From positions 1 through 64,000 of the forward strand of contig NZ_JMPL01000005.1 in assembly GCF_000735365.1 (NCBI RefSeq): DNA of 64,000 nucleotides, written 5' to 3'. Under the pieces are notes generated by a model that ran no database searches, had not been told where the DNA came from, and saw nothing but the letters and a program-made list of their open reading frames with translations. The stretch comes from Kluyvera ascorbata ATCC 33433. GTDB lineage: Bacteria > Pseudomonadota > Gammaproteobacteria > Enterobacterales > Enterobacteriaceae. This document shows, one piece after another, positions 30,952 to 39,679 of this stretch. The position numbers and the translations under genes were made by a program. Position 1 is the first letter of the stretch. The number at the start of each line of letters is the position of its first letter.

Positions 30952-31262
30952 TTGCGCAGCAGGCGCTTTTTCAGGGAGGCGCGTTCTTGCGGGTTGCGTC
31001 CCTTGTGATTGGCGATGCGATCCGCCGTGGCGGCCTGGCGCTTGACGGGCCAGTAGGAGCGGCCATCCTTGCCCATCGACCAGACGCTGCTGGCCTGGTT
31101 TTCCAGCAGGGGCAGATGGGCGCTCAGGGCTTCGGGCGACGCGCTGGTCAGCGCCGTGCGCTCACGGGTGCGCCAGCGCTGATGCCAGAGCTTCTTGTCC
31201 TCGCGCTCGCTGCCGCAGGTCGTGTGCCCGACGATGGGTGTTTTGCGGCGGCTGCGGCTCAT
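30936..31262 (-). CDS. Small basic hypothetical protein
   Basis: 108 residues, strongly basic (MSRSRRKTPIVGHTTCGSEREDKKLWHQRWRTRERTAL at the N-terminus; KGRNPQERASLKKRLLRKW at the C-terminus). No family recognised; the charge suggests nucleic-acid contact. It overlaps the downstream membrane-protein gene by 16 bp. The 254 bp upstream (31263-31516) hold no gene I can support. Confidence 0.55.
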   Translation of the reverse strand: MSRSRRKTPIVGHTTCGSEREDKKLWHQRWRTRERTALTSASPEALSAHLPLLENQASSVWSMGKDGRSYWPVKRQAATADRIANHKGRNPQERASLKKRLLRKWMSK

Positions 31263-31516
31263 AACGTAGTGGTCTCCAAGAACATTCAGGACTGATCCCA
31301 GGCGTCGATGGTCAAGACCTGATCGGCAGGACAGGCGGCTACGCGGTCGGGAACTGGATGGTGTTCAGTCTCATGCCGACCCCATTCGATTGATCGCGTC
31401 GCTTGCGGCACGCTGCGACGCAAGGAGGTTTGCGACCTGGTTTAGCAGCCGTGTCCGCTGCATGTCTGTTACCTATCTCCCCGACCGCTCATTGGACCAA
31501 CTCCAGAGATTGGGCT

Positions 31517-31873
31517 CTATCGCTCAGCCAATACGAAACCGGCATTGGCTGATGCCACAACCGAGACTAACACAAATGGCTCGGTACCTGTATTTCGCGC
31601 CCCGTGCACTTGGCCCGGTCTTGCCACGGCTATCTCACCTTCCCTGAGGGCACGAACAATCCCATTGCCCTGAAAGTAATCAGCCATTCCCGACAAAACA
31701 GTCCACGTGTCTTGGCCGTGAGGATGAATGTGAGCCGCAATTTCCTGCCCGGGATGGACATGCCAAACCACGATAATTGAGTCTCGGGTTTCAAGCACAA
31801 CGGAACGAATAGGCTCGCCTTCGGACGGCTGAACATACTCGGCTACAGAAAATATTCTCGATTCAACAGTCAT
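31517..31873 (-). CDS. Small cupin-domain protein
   Basis: 118 residues from ATG at 31873, overlapping the hepT stop by 11 bp. It has a single cupin barrel: HVHPGQEIAAHIHPHGQDTWTVLSGMADYF has the histidine/glutamate arrangement of cupin motif 1, and AVARPGQVHGARNTGTEPFVLV fits motif 2 with its conserved PGxxH. It probably binds a metal; substrate unknown. Its overlap with hepT suggests the same transcript as the toxin-antitoxin pair, which is an unusual companion. A longer in-frame start is possible but would lie wholly inside hepT. Confidence 0.75.
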   Translation of the reverse strand: MTVESRIFSVAEYVQPSEGEPIRSVVLETRDSIIVVWHVHPGQEIAAHIHPHGQDTWTVLSGMADYFQGNGIVRALREGEIAVARPGQVHGARNTGTEPFVLVSVVASANAGFVLAER

Positions 31874-32264
31874 CGGAGATCCCTCTTTCACAGTTGTCGT
31901 TACGGTCTTCATCGTCGGCATCCTGACGCACGGCGGGCAATTGCTGGAGCAACGCCGGCAGCCATTCCTGTACCGTCTCCCACACCACATCGAGGTTGAT
32001 GTCGAAATAGCCGTGAGCCATGCGATTACGCATATTGCGCATGCTGCGCCACGGCACGTCGGCATGCGCCTGGGTGAACTCGACGTAGCCATCCATCACC
32101 TTTGTGGCCGCCTCGCCGATGACGATCAGGCTCATGATGACGGCCTGCTGGGTGCGCTTGTCGGCCAAGAAGTCGTCCTTGGCCATCCCTTCCACGAAGC
32201 TGCGCGCATCGGTTGCGGCCTGCTGAATGTGGTCGAGGTAATCGGGCAGGCGGTTCTCGCTCAT
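31863..32264 (-). CDS. hepT: HepT-like HEPN toxin
   Basis: 133 residues. It is a HEPN-fold helical protein with the RX4HXY signature at residues 79-86 (RNRMAHGY), preceded by the usual IGEAATKV and WRSMRNMRN. HepT toxins are RNases that are silenced when the partner nucleotidyltransferase adds AMP to the tyrosine of this motif (type VII toxin-antitoxin). The partner gene overlaps it by 4 bp just upstream. The C-terminal tail (DADDEDRNDNCERGISDDC) is unusual and acidic. The pair would stabilise the transposon or its host replicon. Confidence 0.88.
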   Translation of the reverse strand: MSENRLPDYLDHIQQAATDARSFVEGMAKDDFLADKRTQQAVIMSLIVIGEAATKVMDGYVEFTQAHADVPWRSMRNMRNRMAHGYFDINLDVVWETVQEWLPALLQQLPAVRQDADDEDRNDNCERGISDDC

Positions 32265-32557
32265 ATCGGTTGCGCCTCCGCGAGCACCTTGGCCCGGAAC
32301 TTCGGCGGCAGGTCGCCGGGAGTCAGCAGATCGACGTCAACGCCGAGCAGCGATTTCAGTTCTTCTTCCAAATCGCCCAAGTCCAACAACGTGGCACCGG
32401 GCAGCGCATCGACCAACAGGTCGAGGTCGCTGCCATCCCGGTCGGTGCCATGCAGCACCGAGCCGAAGACGCGCGGGTTCGCGGCGCGAAAGCGGCCTAC
32501 CGCTTCACGCACTGCGCTTCGCTTCATGTCAAGCACAACAGACGGTCGCATGCGCAT
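32261..32557 (-). CDS. mntA: MntA-like nucleotidyltransferase antitoxin
   Basis: 98 residues. The minimal nucleotidyltransferase motif GSX10DXD is complete: G32-S33 with D44 and D46 (FGSVLHGTDRDGSDLDLLVD). An acidic LLGVDVDLL strand follows and could supply the third carboxylate. It is the AMPylating antitoxin to HepT, first in the two-gene operon with 4-bp overlap. Antitoxin-first order and size match known MntA/HepT pairs. Confidence 0.88.
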   Translation of the reverse strand: MRMRPSVVLDMKRSAVREAVGRFRAANPRVFGSVLHGTDRDGSDLDLLVDALPGATLLDLGDLEEELKSLLGVDVDLLTPGDLPPKFRAKVLAEAQPI

Positions 32558-32709
32558 CCTTTCTTATCGAAACTCGTTGAGATGATATGCAATCAAGAAT
32601 AGAATTTCAAGAACTATTTTCGAGAATCGCAATGCCTTGATTCCCGTGCCGCGCCGGTTGCCTTGGCGGGCTTGTCACAAACCTACGTTTTCAAGAAGAA
32701 GGAAACCGC

Positions 32710-35676
32710 ATGCCCCGCCGTTCGATCCTCTCCGCCGCCGAGCGCGAAAGCCTGCTGGCGTTGCCGGACACCAAGGATGAGTTGATCCGTCACTACACGT
32801 TCAGCGAAAGCGACCTCTCCATCATCCGGCAGCGGCGCGGCCCGGCCAATCGGCTGGGCTTCGCGGTGCAGCTCTGCTACCTGCGCTTTCCCGGCGTCAT
32901 CCTTGGCGCTGATGAGCCACCGTTCCCGCCATTGCTGAGACTGGTCGCCAACCAGCTCAAGGTCGGCATCGAAAGCTGGGACGAGTACGGGCAGCGTGAG
33001 CAGACCCGACGCGAGCACCTGGTCGAGCTGCAAACGGTGTTCGGCTTCCAGCCGTTCACGATTGGCCACTACCGGCAGGCTGTCCAGTTGCTGACCGAGC
33101 TGGCCATGCAAACCGACAAGGGCATCGTGCTGGCCAGAGCCTTGATCGAGCACCTGCGGCGGCAGTCGGTCATTGTGCCCGCCCTCAACGCCGTCGAGCG
33201 GGCGAGCGCCGAAGCGATTACCCGCGCCAACCGGCGTCTCTACGACGCCTTGGCTGAGCCGCTGACGGACGTGCATCGCCGTCGCCTCGACGATCTGCTC
33301 AAGCGCCGCGACAACGGCAAGACGACGTGGCTGGCCTGGCTGCGGCAATCCCCGGTCAAACCGAACTCGCGGCACATGCTGGAACACATCGAACGCCTCA
33401 AGGCGTGGCAGGCGCTCGACCTGCCCTCCGGCATCGAGCGGCTGGTTCACCAGAACCGGCTGCTCAAGATCGCCCGCGAGGGCGGCCAGATGACGCCCGC
33501 CGACCTGGCGAAGTTCGAGCCGCAGCGGCGTTACGCGACCCTGGTGGCGCTCGCCATCGAGGGCATGGCCACCGTCACCGACGAAATCATCGACCTGCAT
33601 GACCGCATCCTGGGCAAGCTGTTCAATGCCGCCAAGAACAAGCATCAGCAGCAGTTCCAGGCATCCGGCAAGGCGATCAATGCCAAGGTGCGGCTGTTCG
33701 GGCGCATCGGCCAGGCGCTGATCGAGGCCAAGCAAGCGGGCCGCGATCCGTTCGCCGCCATCGAGGCCGTCATGTCCTGGGATGCTTTCGCCGAGAGCGT
33801 CACCGAAGCGCAGCGGCTCGCGCAACCCGAGGACTTCGATTTCCTGCACCGCATCGGCGAGAGCTACGCCACGCTGCGCCGCTACGCGCCGGAATTTCTC
33901 GACGTGCTCAAGTTGCGGGCCGCGCCCGCCGCCAAGGACGTACTCGACGCCATCGAGGTGCTGCGCAGCATGAACAGCGACAACGCCCGCAAGGTGCCCA
34001 CCGACGCGCCGACCGAGTTCATCAAGCCGCGCTGGCAGAAGCTGGTGATGACCGACACCGGCATCGACCGGCGCTACTACGAACTGTGCGCGCTGTCGGA
34101 GCTGAAGAACGCGCTGCGCTCCGGCGACATCTGGGTGCAAGGCTCGCGCCAGTTCAAGGACTTCGAGGACTACCTGGTGCCGCCCGCGAAATTCGCCAGC
34201 CTCAAGCAGGCCAGCGAATTGCCGCTGGCCGTGGCCACCGATTGCGACCAGTACCTGCATGACCGGCTGACGCTGCTGGAAACGCAGCTCGCCACCGTCA
34301 ACCGCATGGCGCTGGCCAACGAGCTGCCGGACGCCATCATCACGGAGTCGGGCCTGAAGATCACGCCGCTCGATGCGGCGGTGCCCGATACCGCACAGGC
34401 CCTGATCGACCAGACGGCGATGATCCTACCGCACGTCAAGATCACCGAATTGCTGCTGGAGGTAGACGAATGGACGGGCTTCACCCGGCACTTCGCCCAC
34501 CTGAAGTCAGGCGACCTGGCCAAGGACAAAAACCTGTTGCTGACCACGATCCTCGCCGACGCGATCAACCTGGGCCTGACCAAGATGGCGGAATCGTGCC
34601 CCGGCACGACCTACGCCAAGCTGGCCTGGCTGCAAGCCTGGCACATCCGCGACGAAACCTACGGGGCGGCACTGGCCGAGCTGGTCAACGCGCAGTTCCG
34701 ACATCCCTTCGCCGGGCATTGGGGCGACGGCACCACGTCATCGTCGGACGGCCAGAACTTCCGCACCGGCAGCAAGGCCGAGAGCACCGGCCACATCAAT
34801 CCGAAATACGGCAGCAGCCCAGGGCGGACGTTCTACACCCATATCTCCGACCAGTACGCGCCGTTCCACACCAAGGTCGTGAACGTCGGCGTGCGCGACT
34901 CGACCTACGTGCTCGACGGCCTGCTGTATCACGAATCCGACCTGCGGATCGAGGAGCACTACACCGACACGGCAGGGTTCACGGACCACGTCTTCGCGTT
35001 GATGCACCTGCTGGGCTTCCGCTTCGCCCCGCGCATTCGTGACCTGGGCGACACCAAGCTCTACATCCCGAAGGGCGATGCCACCTACGAGGCGTTGAAA
35101 CCGATGATCGGCGGCACGCTCAACATCAAGCACGTCCGCGCCCATTGGGATGAAATCCTGCGGATGGCCACCTCGATCAAGCAGGGCACGGCGACGGCCT
35201 CGCTGATGCTCAGGAAGCTTGGCAGCTACCCGCGCCAGAACGGCCTGGCCGTCGCCCTGCGTGAGCTGGGACGCATCGAGCGCACACTGTTCATCCTGGA
35301 CTGGCTGCAAAGCGTCGAGCTGCGCCGCCGCGTGCATGCCGGGCTGAACAAAGGCGAGGCGCGCAACGCGCTGGCCCGCGCCGTGTTCTTCAACCGCCTG
35401 GGGGAAATCCGCGACCGCAGCTTCGAGCAGCAGCGCTACCGGGCCAGCGGCCTCAACCTGGTGACGGCGGCCATCGTGCTATGGAACACGGTCTATCTGG
35501 AGCGGGCCGCGAACGCCTTGCGTGGCCACGGTCAAGCCGTCGATGACGGCCTGTTGCAGTACCTGTCGCCGCTCGGCTGGGAGCACATCAACCTGACCGG
35601 CGATTACCTCTGGCGCAGCAGCGCCAAGATCGGCGCGGGCAAGTTCAGGCCGCTACGGCCGCTGCAACCGGCTTAG
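32710..35676 (+). CDS. tnpA: Tn21-subgroup transposase TnpA (inner transposon)
   Basis: 988 residues, the length of Tn21 TnpA and very similar to it throughout ([20 protein letters not shown] at the start, [12 protein letters not shown] at the end). The catalytic DDE region is intact ([61 protein letters not shown]). The stop codon lies at the edge of the terminal repeat. AAGGAAACCGC precedes the ATG. The element should be able to transpose. The 150 bp between mntA and tnpA hold no gene; a divergent promoter pair is likely there. Confidence 0.96.
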   Translation: MPRRSILSAAERESLLALPDTKDELIRHYTFSESDLSIIRQRRGPANRLGFAVQLCYLRFPGVILGADEPPFPPLLRLVANQLKVGIESWDEYGQREQTRREHLVELQTVFGFQPFTIGHYRQAVQLLTELAMQTDKGIVLARALIEHLRRQSVIVPALNAVERASAEAITRANRRLYDALAEPLTDVHRRRLDDLLKRRDNGKTTWLAWLRQSPVKPNSRHMLEHIERLKAWQALDLPSGIERLVHQNRLLKIAREGGQMTPADLAKFEPQRRYATLVALAIEGMATVTDEIIDLHDRILGKLFNAAKNKHQQQFQASGKAINAKVRLFGRIGQALIEAKQAGRDPFAAIEAVMSWDAFAESVTEAQRLAQPEDFDFLHRIGESYATLRRYAPEFLDVLKLRAAPAAKDVLDAIEVLRSMNSDNARKVPTDAPTEFIKPRWQKLVMTDTGIDRRYYELCALSELKNALRSGDIWVQGSRQFKDFEDYLVPPAKFASLKQASELPLAVATDCDQYLHDRLTLLETQLATVNRMALANELPDAIITESGLKITPLDAAVPDTAQALIDQTAMILPHVKITELLLEVDEWTGFTRHFAHLKSGDLAKDKNLLLTTILADAINLGLTKMAESCPGTTYAKLAWLQAWHIRDETYGAALAELVNAQFRHPFAGHWGDGTTSSSDGQNFRTGSKAESTGHINPKYGSSPGRTFYTHISDQYAPFHTKVVNVGVRDSTYVLDGLLYHESDLRIEEHYTDTAGFTDHVFALMHLLGFRFAPRIRDLGDTKLYIPKGDATYEALKPMIGGTLNIKHVRAHWDEILRMATSIKQGTATASLMLRKLGSYPRQNGLAVALRELGRIERTLFILDWLQSVELRRRVHAGLNKGEARNALARAVFFNRLGEIRDRSFEQQRYRASGLNLVTAAIVLWNTVYLERAANALRGHGQAVDDGLLQYLSPLGWEHINLTGDYLWRSSAKIGAGKFRPLRPLQPA

Positions 35677-35709
35677 CGTGCTTTATTTTCCGTTTTCTGA
35701 GACGACCCC

Positions 35710-36030
35710 TATATCAGGAATAACAATCTGTCATTTCATGATGGCCGGAGTCATAAAGATATTTTATGGACGATGGAATTGGCGTTGGCAAATGGGCGTT
35801 TCTACATATCAAAAGATATGGACTACACCTACAAGTACAATAATGAATCCATCACAAATCGCGGTGATTATTTCGACGTCAGAGCAGAATGCTATATTGA
35901 TGTAATATCTAAAACCATCGGCCACGCAAAGTCGAAAAAAATAATGATTTGAGCGTATCGCTGTTTAGGCATGCCCTATATGAGGCCAGACACTTCCTTG
36001 GTTTATATAGAAAAAAGGTGAGGGGCAAAT
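35710..36030 (+). pseudogene. GT2 glycosyltransferase gene, 3' part
   Basis: Continuing the phase of the 5' part across the TATAT duplication gives IRNNNLSFHDGRSHKDILWTM, typical of the C-terminal half of GT2 enzymes, and ends at TGA 35950-35952. One extra A in the poly-A run at 35935-35942 would instead give NNDLSVSLFRHALYEARHF.. to a TAA at about 36030. That looks more like a natural C-terminus, so a second lesion (a frameshift) is possible. Without the inner transposon the gene would encode 249 residues, or about 275 with the frame restored. Confidence 0.7.
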
Positions 36031-36461
36031 AAAAAATAAGGAGGTTATTTGTTAAAAAAATAGCATATAGAGATTTAGTAAAAGGTGTATATAGCCTTAG
36101 TGATATTTTCTTTTTACTAAAAGTTTTCGTAAAAACAAAAAAATTCACTGATGCTAGCCCGAAATTAAAATGGATAATTATATTTCTATTGGCTTAACAT
36201 GGGGAATACTTATCTCGCTGCGAATGCCGTAGTTAATCCAGCGATACGTGACTGACGGTGAGTAATTGGTAGCATTATATCTTTCATTTTACCCTCCCAT
36301 TACTGGGGATCCCTCAGTAATAGGTGGTCTTTCGTCTCCGCTTCCTTGGTATATGCAAACTTGATACGGGCACGATGAGCTATCAACATACTCGTGAGGT
36401 AGTATTGGTGATTTTTTAGCTATCACCATAGACCCGTGAAGCAATCTGTACGAAAAACAGG
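36031..36461. other. Non-coding right arm of the outer transposon
   Basis: No gene I can support. An AAGGAGG site at 36038-36044 is followed by a short frame broken at a poly-A run (…KIAYRDLVKGVYSLSDIFF.. in a shifted phase). It may be the decayed next gene of a polysaccharide cluster. The last 250 bp show nothing recognisable before the terminal repeat. Confidence 0.4.
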
Positions 36462-36499
36462 CTTAGCGTAGGATATTTTCCGTTTTCCAAGCGGACCCC

Positions 36500-36856
36500 T
36501 ACATGTCGGGTAAAACTCACCCATCATCATGTACAGCAACTCCAGACTCCCCACTGGCAGCAGTACTTGCGGATATCTTGTCAAGAAAAATGCGAATGAC
36601 TCACACACCCGGAATAAAGAAACGATATTTTTTGCATGTCAAAACAATTATCAGATTAAAAATAAATCCAACAAGTAAAAAAGAGACAATCAATCCTTTC
36701 AGAAACGGAAAGTCAATAAATGAAACAGTAAGACTTGCTGGCGCATCAAGCATTAAAGCTATTCGAACATGTAAATTTACTGATTGATAATTTAAAGAAG
36801 CCACAGCCCTGCATGAGCTGTGGCTGTACATCCTGAAAATTCAGTAGCGATACAAT
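36500..36856. other. Intergenic stretch with integrase terminator
   Basis: No supported gene; short frames on both strands overlap each other. At 36801-36827 AGCCACAG and CTGTGGCT form an 8-bp stem; on the minus strand it follows the integrase stop and may terminate it. Confidence 0.45.
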
Positions 36857-37780
36857 CTATTCTTTTTCCTTACGAAAATAAACTTGTTTAATATAACGCC
36901 CCCGACCATCTCCATGGCCCAGGTCCATTGAAACTAATGCCTCGGATTCATCGCGACTCATTCCATTTTTAATATGGTGATTTACAGCATCGCGGGAGTA
37001 AGCGTAACGTAAACTGTGCGGCGCATTTTTACCATTCATTCCGGCCTCTCTTACAATATTACGGTAGCGATCAATAGCGGTATGCAGAGAGGGTTTATCA
37101 ATCAGTTTTCCGTTATGTTCACTGACATAACTAATTGCCTTGTCAAGAATTGATAAAACTTTTTCGCGATTAAAAACTGTCGTTTCCCTTGGACGTCCGC
37201 CTTTAGTCCCGAAAACAACACGGACACGCTCATGATTATTAATCAGTGCCTGCCTCCATGTCTTTAAAGACTTTGCAGACTGAACGGTTTCTTCTGTTCT
37301 CAATCCAAGATATCGGGAAAGTTGCACAGCAAGAGCAACGCCCTCGTCTTTTCTTTGGGCAAAACTGACCACAGCATTAAGTTTTTCGTCTGTAATGGGA
37401 AGTTTAGTTCCATCCCGGTTAGCACCAGAAATCCCGAGCGCCTGATTACTCAGGTTAATGTGACTGGGATCGGCCAGTTTATTTCTTCCTGCTGATAATA
37501 AAACAGAACGGATAGCAGACATCTCATTCTGTAACGTCCTGAGAGATAAACTATCTGCCTTCCTGCTCTCAATATACTTTTCAATATGGGAAGTTTTGAT
37601 ATGTTTTACGTCCCTGATCTGAATATTCAGTTCAGACAGTCGTTCAGAAAAACGTTCTGCGATTCTTGAACGGTCAGCCACCGTTTTATAACTTCCCCGC
37701 CCCTGACGGGCAAGCGTGACGAGTTGTTTGCACAGCTGTTTACTGAATCTGGACATTTCACTCTCTCCAAAGGCATACAC
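36857..37780 (-). CDS. Tyrosine recombinase (integrase-domain protein)
   Basis: 307 residues (a start at 37756, MSRFSKQLC, is also possible). The core-binding domain includes TSHIEKYIESRKADSLSLRTLQNEMSAIRSVL. The catalytic domain shows the box I arginine in SRYLGLRTEETV, HSLRYAYSRDAV (HxLR), DLGHGDGRGRYIKQVYF (LGH and the tyrosine nucleophile near the C-terminus). All key residues are present, so it should be active. It belongs to the integrase-domain proteins common in enterobacterial islands, unlike the integrase at the window's left edge. It lies next to a long hairpin and the structured repeats (38.2-38.6 kb), which are candidates for its sites. Confidence 0.88.
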   Translation of the reverse strand: MYAFGESEMSRFSKQLCKQLVTLARQGRGSYKTVADRSRIAERFSERLSELNIQIRDVKHIKTSHIEKYIESRKADSLSLRTLQNEMSAIRSVLLSAGRNKLADPSHINLSNQALGISGANRDGTKLPITDEKLNAVVSFAQRKDEGVALAVQLSRYLGLRTEETVQSAKSLKTWRQALINNHERVRVVFGTKGGRPRETTVFNREKVLSILDKAISYVSEHNGKLIDKPSLHTAIDRYRNIVREAGMNGKNAPHSLRYAYSRDAVNHHIKNGMSRDESEALVSMDLGHGDGRGRYIKQVYFRKEKE

Positions 37781-37964
37781 GTCCCTCTGCTTGTAAAGAA
37801 GCAGACGGATCTGTAGACCAGCAATTCATTCCCCGACGACACGGTTGCTGTTGCGCTTCCTGCGTCTCGACTGGTATCTGTGCATCGGGGCGGCGAATTG
37901 TTGAGTTCTTGCGAGGCACCCCAGATCTCTGATCTGTTTGCTGCTTATGCAGAGCTGACTTACG

Positions 37965-38147
37965 TCAAGCTGCCTCCAACACTACTGCTCGTAGTGTCGC
38001 CATCGATACCGAGTCGATTTCCTCCTTACTGATAGTTGAACGTTCAGACGGCCTCCCGTCGTGCTTACGTTGATGTGAAAGTGATTTTAAAACCGCACTG
38101 ACACGGGCTACATGTTGGTCAGATGGTAGTAAAACGTTGAAAACCAC
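37965..38147 (-). CDS. Possible small protein upstream of the integrase
   Basis: 60 residues (MVFNVLLPSDQHVARVSAVL … SKEEIDSVSMATLRAVVLEAA). Charged, no family recognised, weak ribosome site. It is the only frame in the 600 bp upstream of the integrase that looks protein-like. Its start codon overlaps the palindrome CCACGT..ACGTGG at 38144-38158. It could be a small regulator or excisionase-like protein, but nothing in the sequence proves translation. Confidence 0.3.
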   Translation of the reverse strand: MVFNVLLPSDQHVARVSAVLKSLSHQRKHDGRPSERSTISKEEIDSVSMATLRAVVLEAA

Positions 38148-38173
38148 GTCTTACGTGGGTTGAGACGTTATGC

Positions 38174-38228
38174 GCTGCGCGCGTCACTTGGTAGTGTCTT
38201 CGCCACTTCACAAGTGACGCCGCGCAGC
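38174..38228. repeat. Long inverted repeat upstream of the integrase
   Basis: GCTGCGC-GCGTCACTTG (38174-38190) and CAAGTGACGC-CGCGCAGC (38211-38228) are complementary over 17 bp, with AGTG/CACT inside the loop as well. No T-run. It may be a recombinase or replication-protein site, or a strong hairpin that ends transcription. Confidence 0.75.
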
Positions 38229-38400
38229 TTCGTGCTCCTAATGCAACTCCGTAAGCGGCCAAATGTACCAAATGGCCTTATCCGTCGATGCAAAAGTCGT
38301 ACGAAACTCAGGGCGTATCACTGCAAATGAGAAGACGTTGAACTGATGCCGTTCACAGAACGGAAGTGAATTGAAACTGGCAGATTTGCTACACAGTAAA

Positions 38401-38626
38401 CCTTCATCGCCGCGTCATAGTGCGCCTTCATAGACGATATCTGCTTTCAAAGGTGAGCAGATTTGCCACATTTTTCATGTACTCCCTTTCAGGCTTAGAG
38501 AGTTTTATTGTGCAGTCACCCGAAGGCGCTCCTCACAGACTGCCGGAACATTGGTGGTCGCAGCTTAAGTGCGACTGTAGCCACCCAAAGGCGCTCATCA
38601 CAGGCTACAAGAGCATTGGTGGTCGC
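38401..38626 (+). ncRNA. Structured repeat element, copies B and C
   Basis: The 5' part repeats copy A (CGCGTCATAGTGCGC, hairpin with arms CTGCT/AGCAG). Copy B pairs GCAGTC (38512-38517) with GACTGC (38538-38543); copy C pairs GTAGCC (38577-38582) with GGCTAC (38603-38608). The stem sequence differs between B and C but pairing is kept, and the loop ACCCRAAGGCGCTC is conserved. A CACC/GGTG pairing crosses the first stem in each copy. Strand is assumed. Confidence 0.55.
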
Positions 38627-38726
38627 CAGTGCGACAGTACAACAGTTTGATAGTACCAACAGGGAAATACGACGTCAAATGGATGTAGACATCGTTTTTT
38701 GGGTGAGTAATATGTAGTTTTCTCCG

Positions 38727-38855
38727 ATGAAAGTGGTTGATATGGATATTTTAAAACAACGCCTTATGATTCTGATTTTCGGATTATCTAACTTTTTATT
38801 CTTTTATTTATTATTAACCTCTATTGATCTAAATATATTCTTAATGACTAAATAG
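38727..38855 (+). CDS. Possible 42-residue membrane peptide
   Basis: MKVVDMDILKQRLMILIFGL followed by SNFLFFYLLLTSIDLNIFLM and TK: one or two hydrophobic segments after a charged start. No Shine-Dalgarno of note before the first ATG. It lies 100 bp downstream of structured repeats B and C. Short hydrophobic peptides next to structured RNA occur in type I toxin-antitoxin systems, but no antisense RNA or known toxin family is recognisable. Confidence 0.3.
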   Translation: MKVVDMDILKQRLMILIFGLSNFLFFYLLLTSIDLNIFLMTK

Positions 38856-38951
38856 ATGCGCGGAATAGTAGATCACTGAAAGGGAACTCAGCCCGGATTG
38901 TGCGATCTGATCAATCGCCAAACCAACCAAAACCACCAACCGGACTGAGCG

Positions 38952-39635
38952 ATGCCGATCATAGCACCAATACCCCGTGGCGAACGACGCCTGATGCAGA
39001 AAGCTATTCATAAAACGCGCGATAAAAATCATGCCCGCAGACTCACGGCCATGCTGATGCTTCATCGGGGTGAACGGGTCAGCGATGTTGCCAGAACTCT
39101 CTGTTGTGCCCGTTCATCCGTTGGTCGCTGGATTAACTGGTTTACGCACTCAGGTATTGAAGGCCTGAAATCCTTACCCGCAGGGCGCTCCCGACGCTGG
39201 CCTTTTGAACATATCTGCACCCTGTTACGTGAGCTGATAAAGCATTCTCCCGGCGATTTTGGTTATCAACGTTCACGCTGGAGCACCGAATTACTGGCAT
39301 TAAAAATCAATGAGATAACCGGTTGCCAGTTACATGCAGGAACCGTTCGCCGCTGGTTGCCATCTGCGGGGCTTGTATGGCGCAGGGCCGCGCCAACTCT
39401 GCGTATCCGTGACCCACATAAAGATGAAAAGATGGCGGTAATCCACAAAGCGCTGGATGAATGCAGCGCAGAGCATCCGGTATTTTATGAAGATGAAGTG
39501 GATATCCACCTTAATCCTAAAATCGGTGCGGACTGGCAGTTGCGCGGACAGCAGAAACGGGTAGTGACGCCGGGGCAGAACGAAAAATACTATCTGGCCG
39601 GCGCACTGCACAGTGGCACGGGTAAAGTCAGGTAG
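38952..39635 (+). pseudogene. IS630 transposase, 3'-truncated
   Basis: 227 residues matching IS630 transposase from its start (MPIIAPIPRGERRLMQKAIH) through the first catalytic region (HPVFYEDEVDIHLNPKIGADW) to GALHSGTGKV. The family protein has 343 residues; the rest, with the later catalytic acids, is missing. The break coincides with the palindrome at 39631-39663. Not functional. The left IS630 end lies somewhere in 38856-38951 but I cannot place it exactly. Confidence 0.9.
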
Positions 39636-39663
39636 TTATCATTAACACATAATGATAACTACC
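39631..39663. repeat. 14-bp perfect palindrome at the IS630 breakpoint
   Basis: GGTAGTTATCATTA-ACACA-TAATGATAACTACC followed by TTTTCCC on the plus strand. It may be an intrinsic terminator (plus strand) or the end of whatever element replaced the rest of IS630. Confidence 0.7.
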
Positions 39664-39679
39664 TTTTCCCGATAAAATA

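Larger units (their letters stand above)
29487..35709. mobile_element. Inner Tn21-subgroup transposon, 6.2 kb, with TATAT duplication
   Basis: 38-bp perfect inverted ends (29487-29524 and 35672-35709) beginning GGGGTCGTCTCAGAAAACGG, the end type of Tn21 relatives. TATAT flanks both sides (29482-29486, 35710-35714). The resolvase reads outward at the left, tnpA outward at the right, with a toxin-antitoxin pair and small genes between. Distinctly GC-rich. No integron or mercury genes. Confidence 0.96.
22471..36499. mobile_element. Outer Tn3-family transposon, 14.0 kb, with 5-bp target duplication
   Basis: 38-bp perfect inverted ends (22471-22508 and 36462-36499) beginning GGGGTCCGCTTGGAAAACGG. 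Direct repeats TACAT flank it (22466-22470 and 36500-36504), so it arrived as a unit. Gene order: tnpA and tnpR on the minus strand, then sulP, usp and a glycosyltransferase on the plus strand. A second transposon of 6.2 kb is nested inside; the original element was about 7.8 kb. Confidence 0.96.

Noticed and set aside
32683-34260. A 525-codon open frame on the minus strand
   Set aside because: Antisense to the Tn21-like transposase; no motif, low-complexity composition typical of a shadow of GC-rich coding DNA.
29487-35709. Class 1 integron or mercury operon as expected for Tn21 relatives
   Set aside because: No intI1, attC sites or mer genes occur between tnpR and tnpA; the cargo is small unknown genes, a cupin and mntA/hepT.
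36503-36787. A 94-codon plus-strand frame and an opposing 76-codon frame
   Set aside because: They overlap each other antisense, lack ribosome sites, and one begins inside the target duplication of the outer transposon.
38512-38626. CRISPR-like array
   Set aside because: Only two units, unequal, with internal base-pairing and no cas genes; the conserved part is a stem-loop and not a repeat-spacer pattern.
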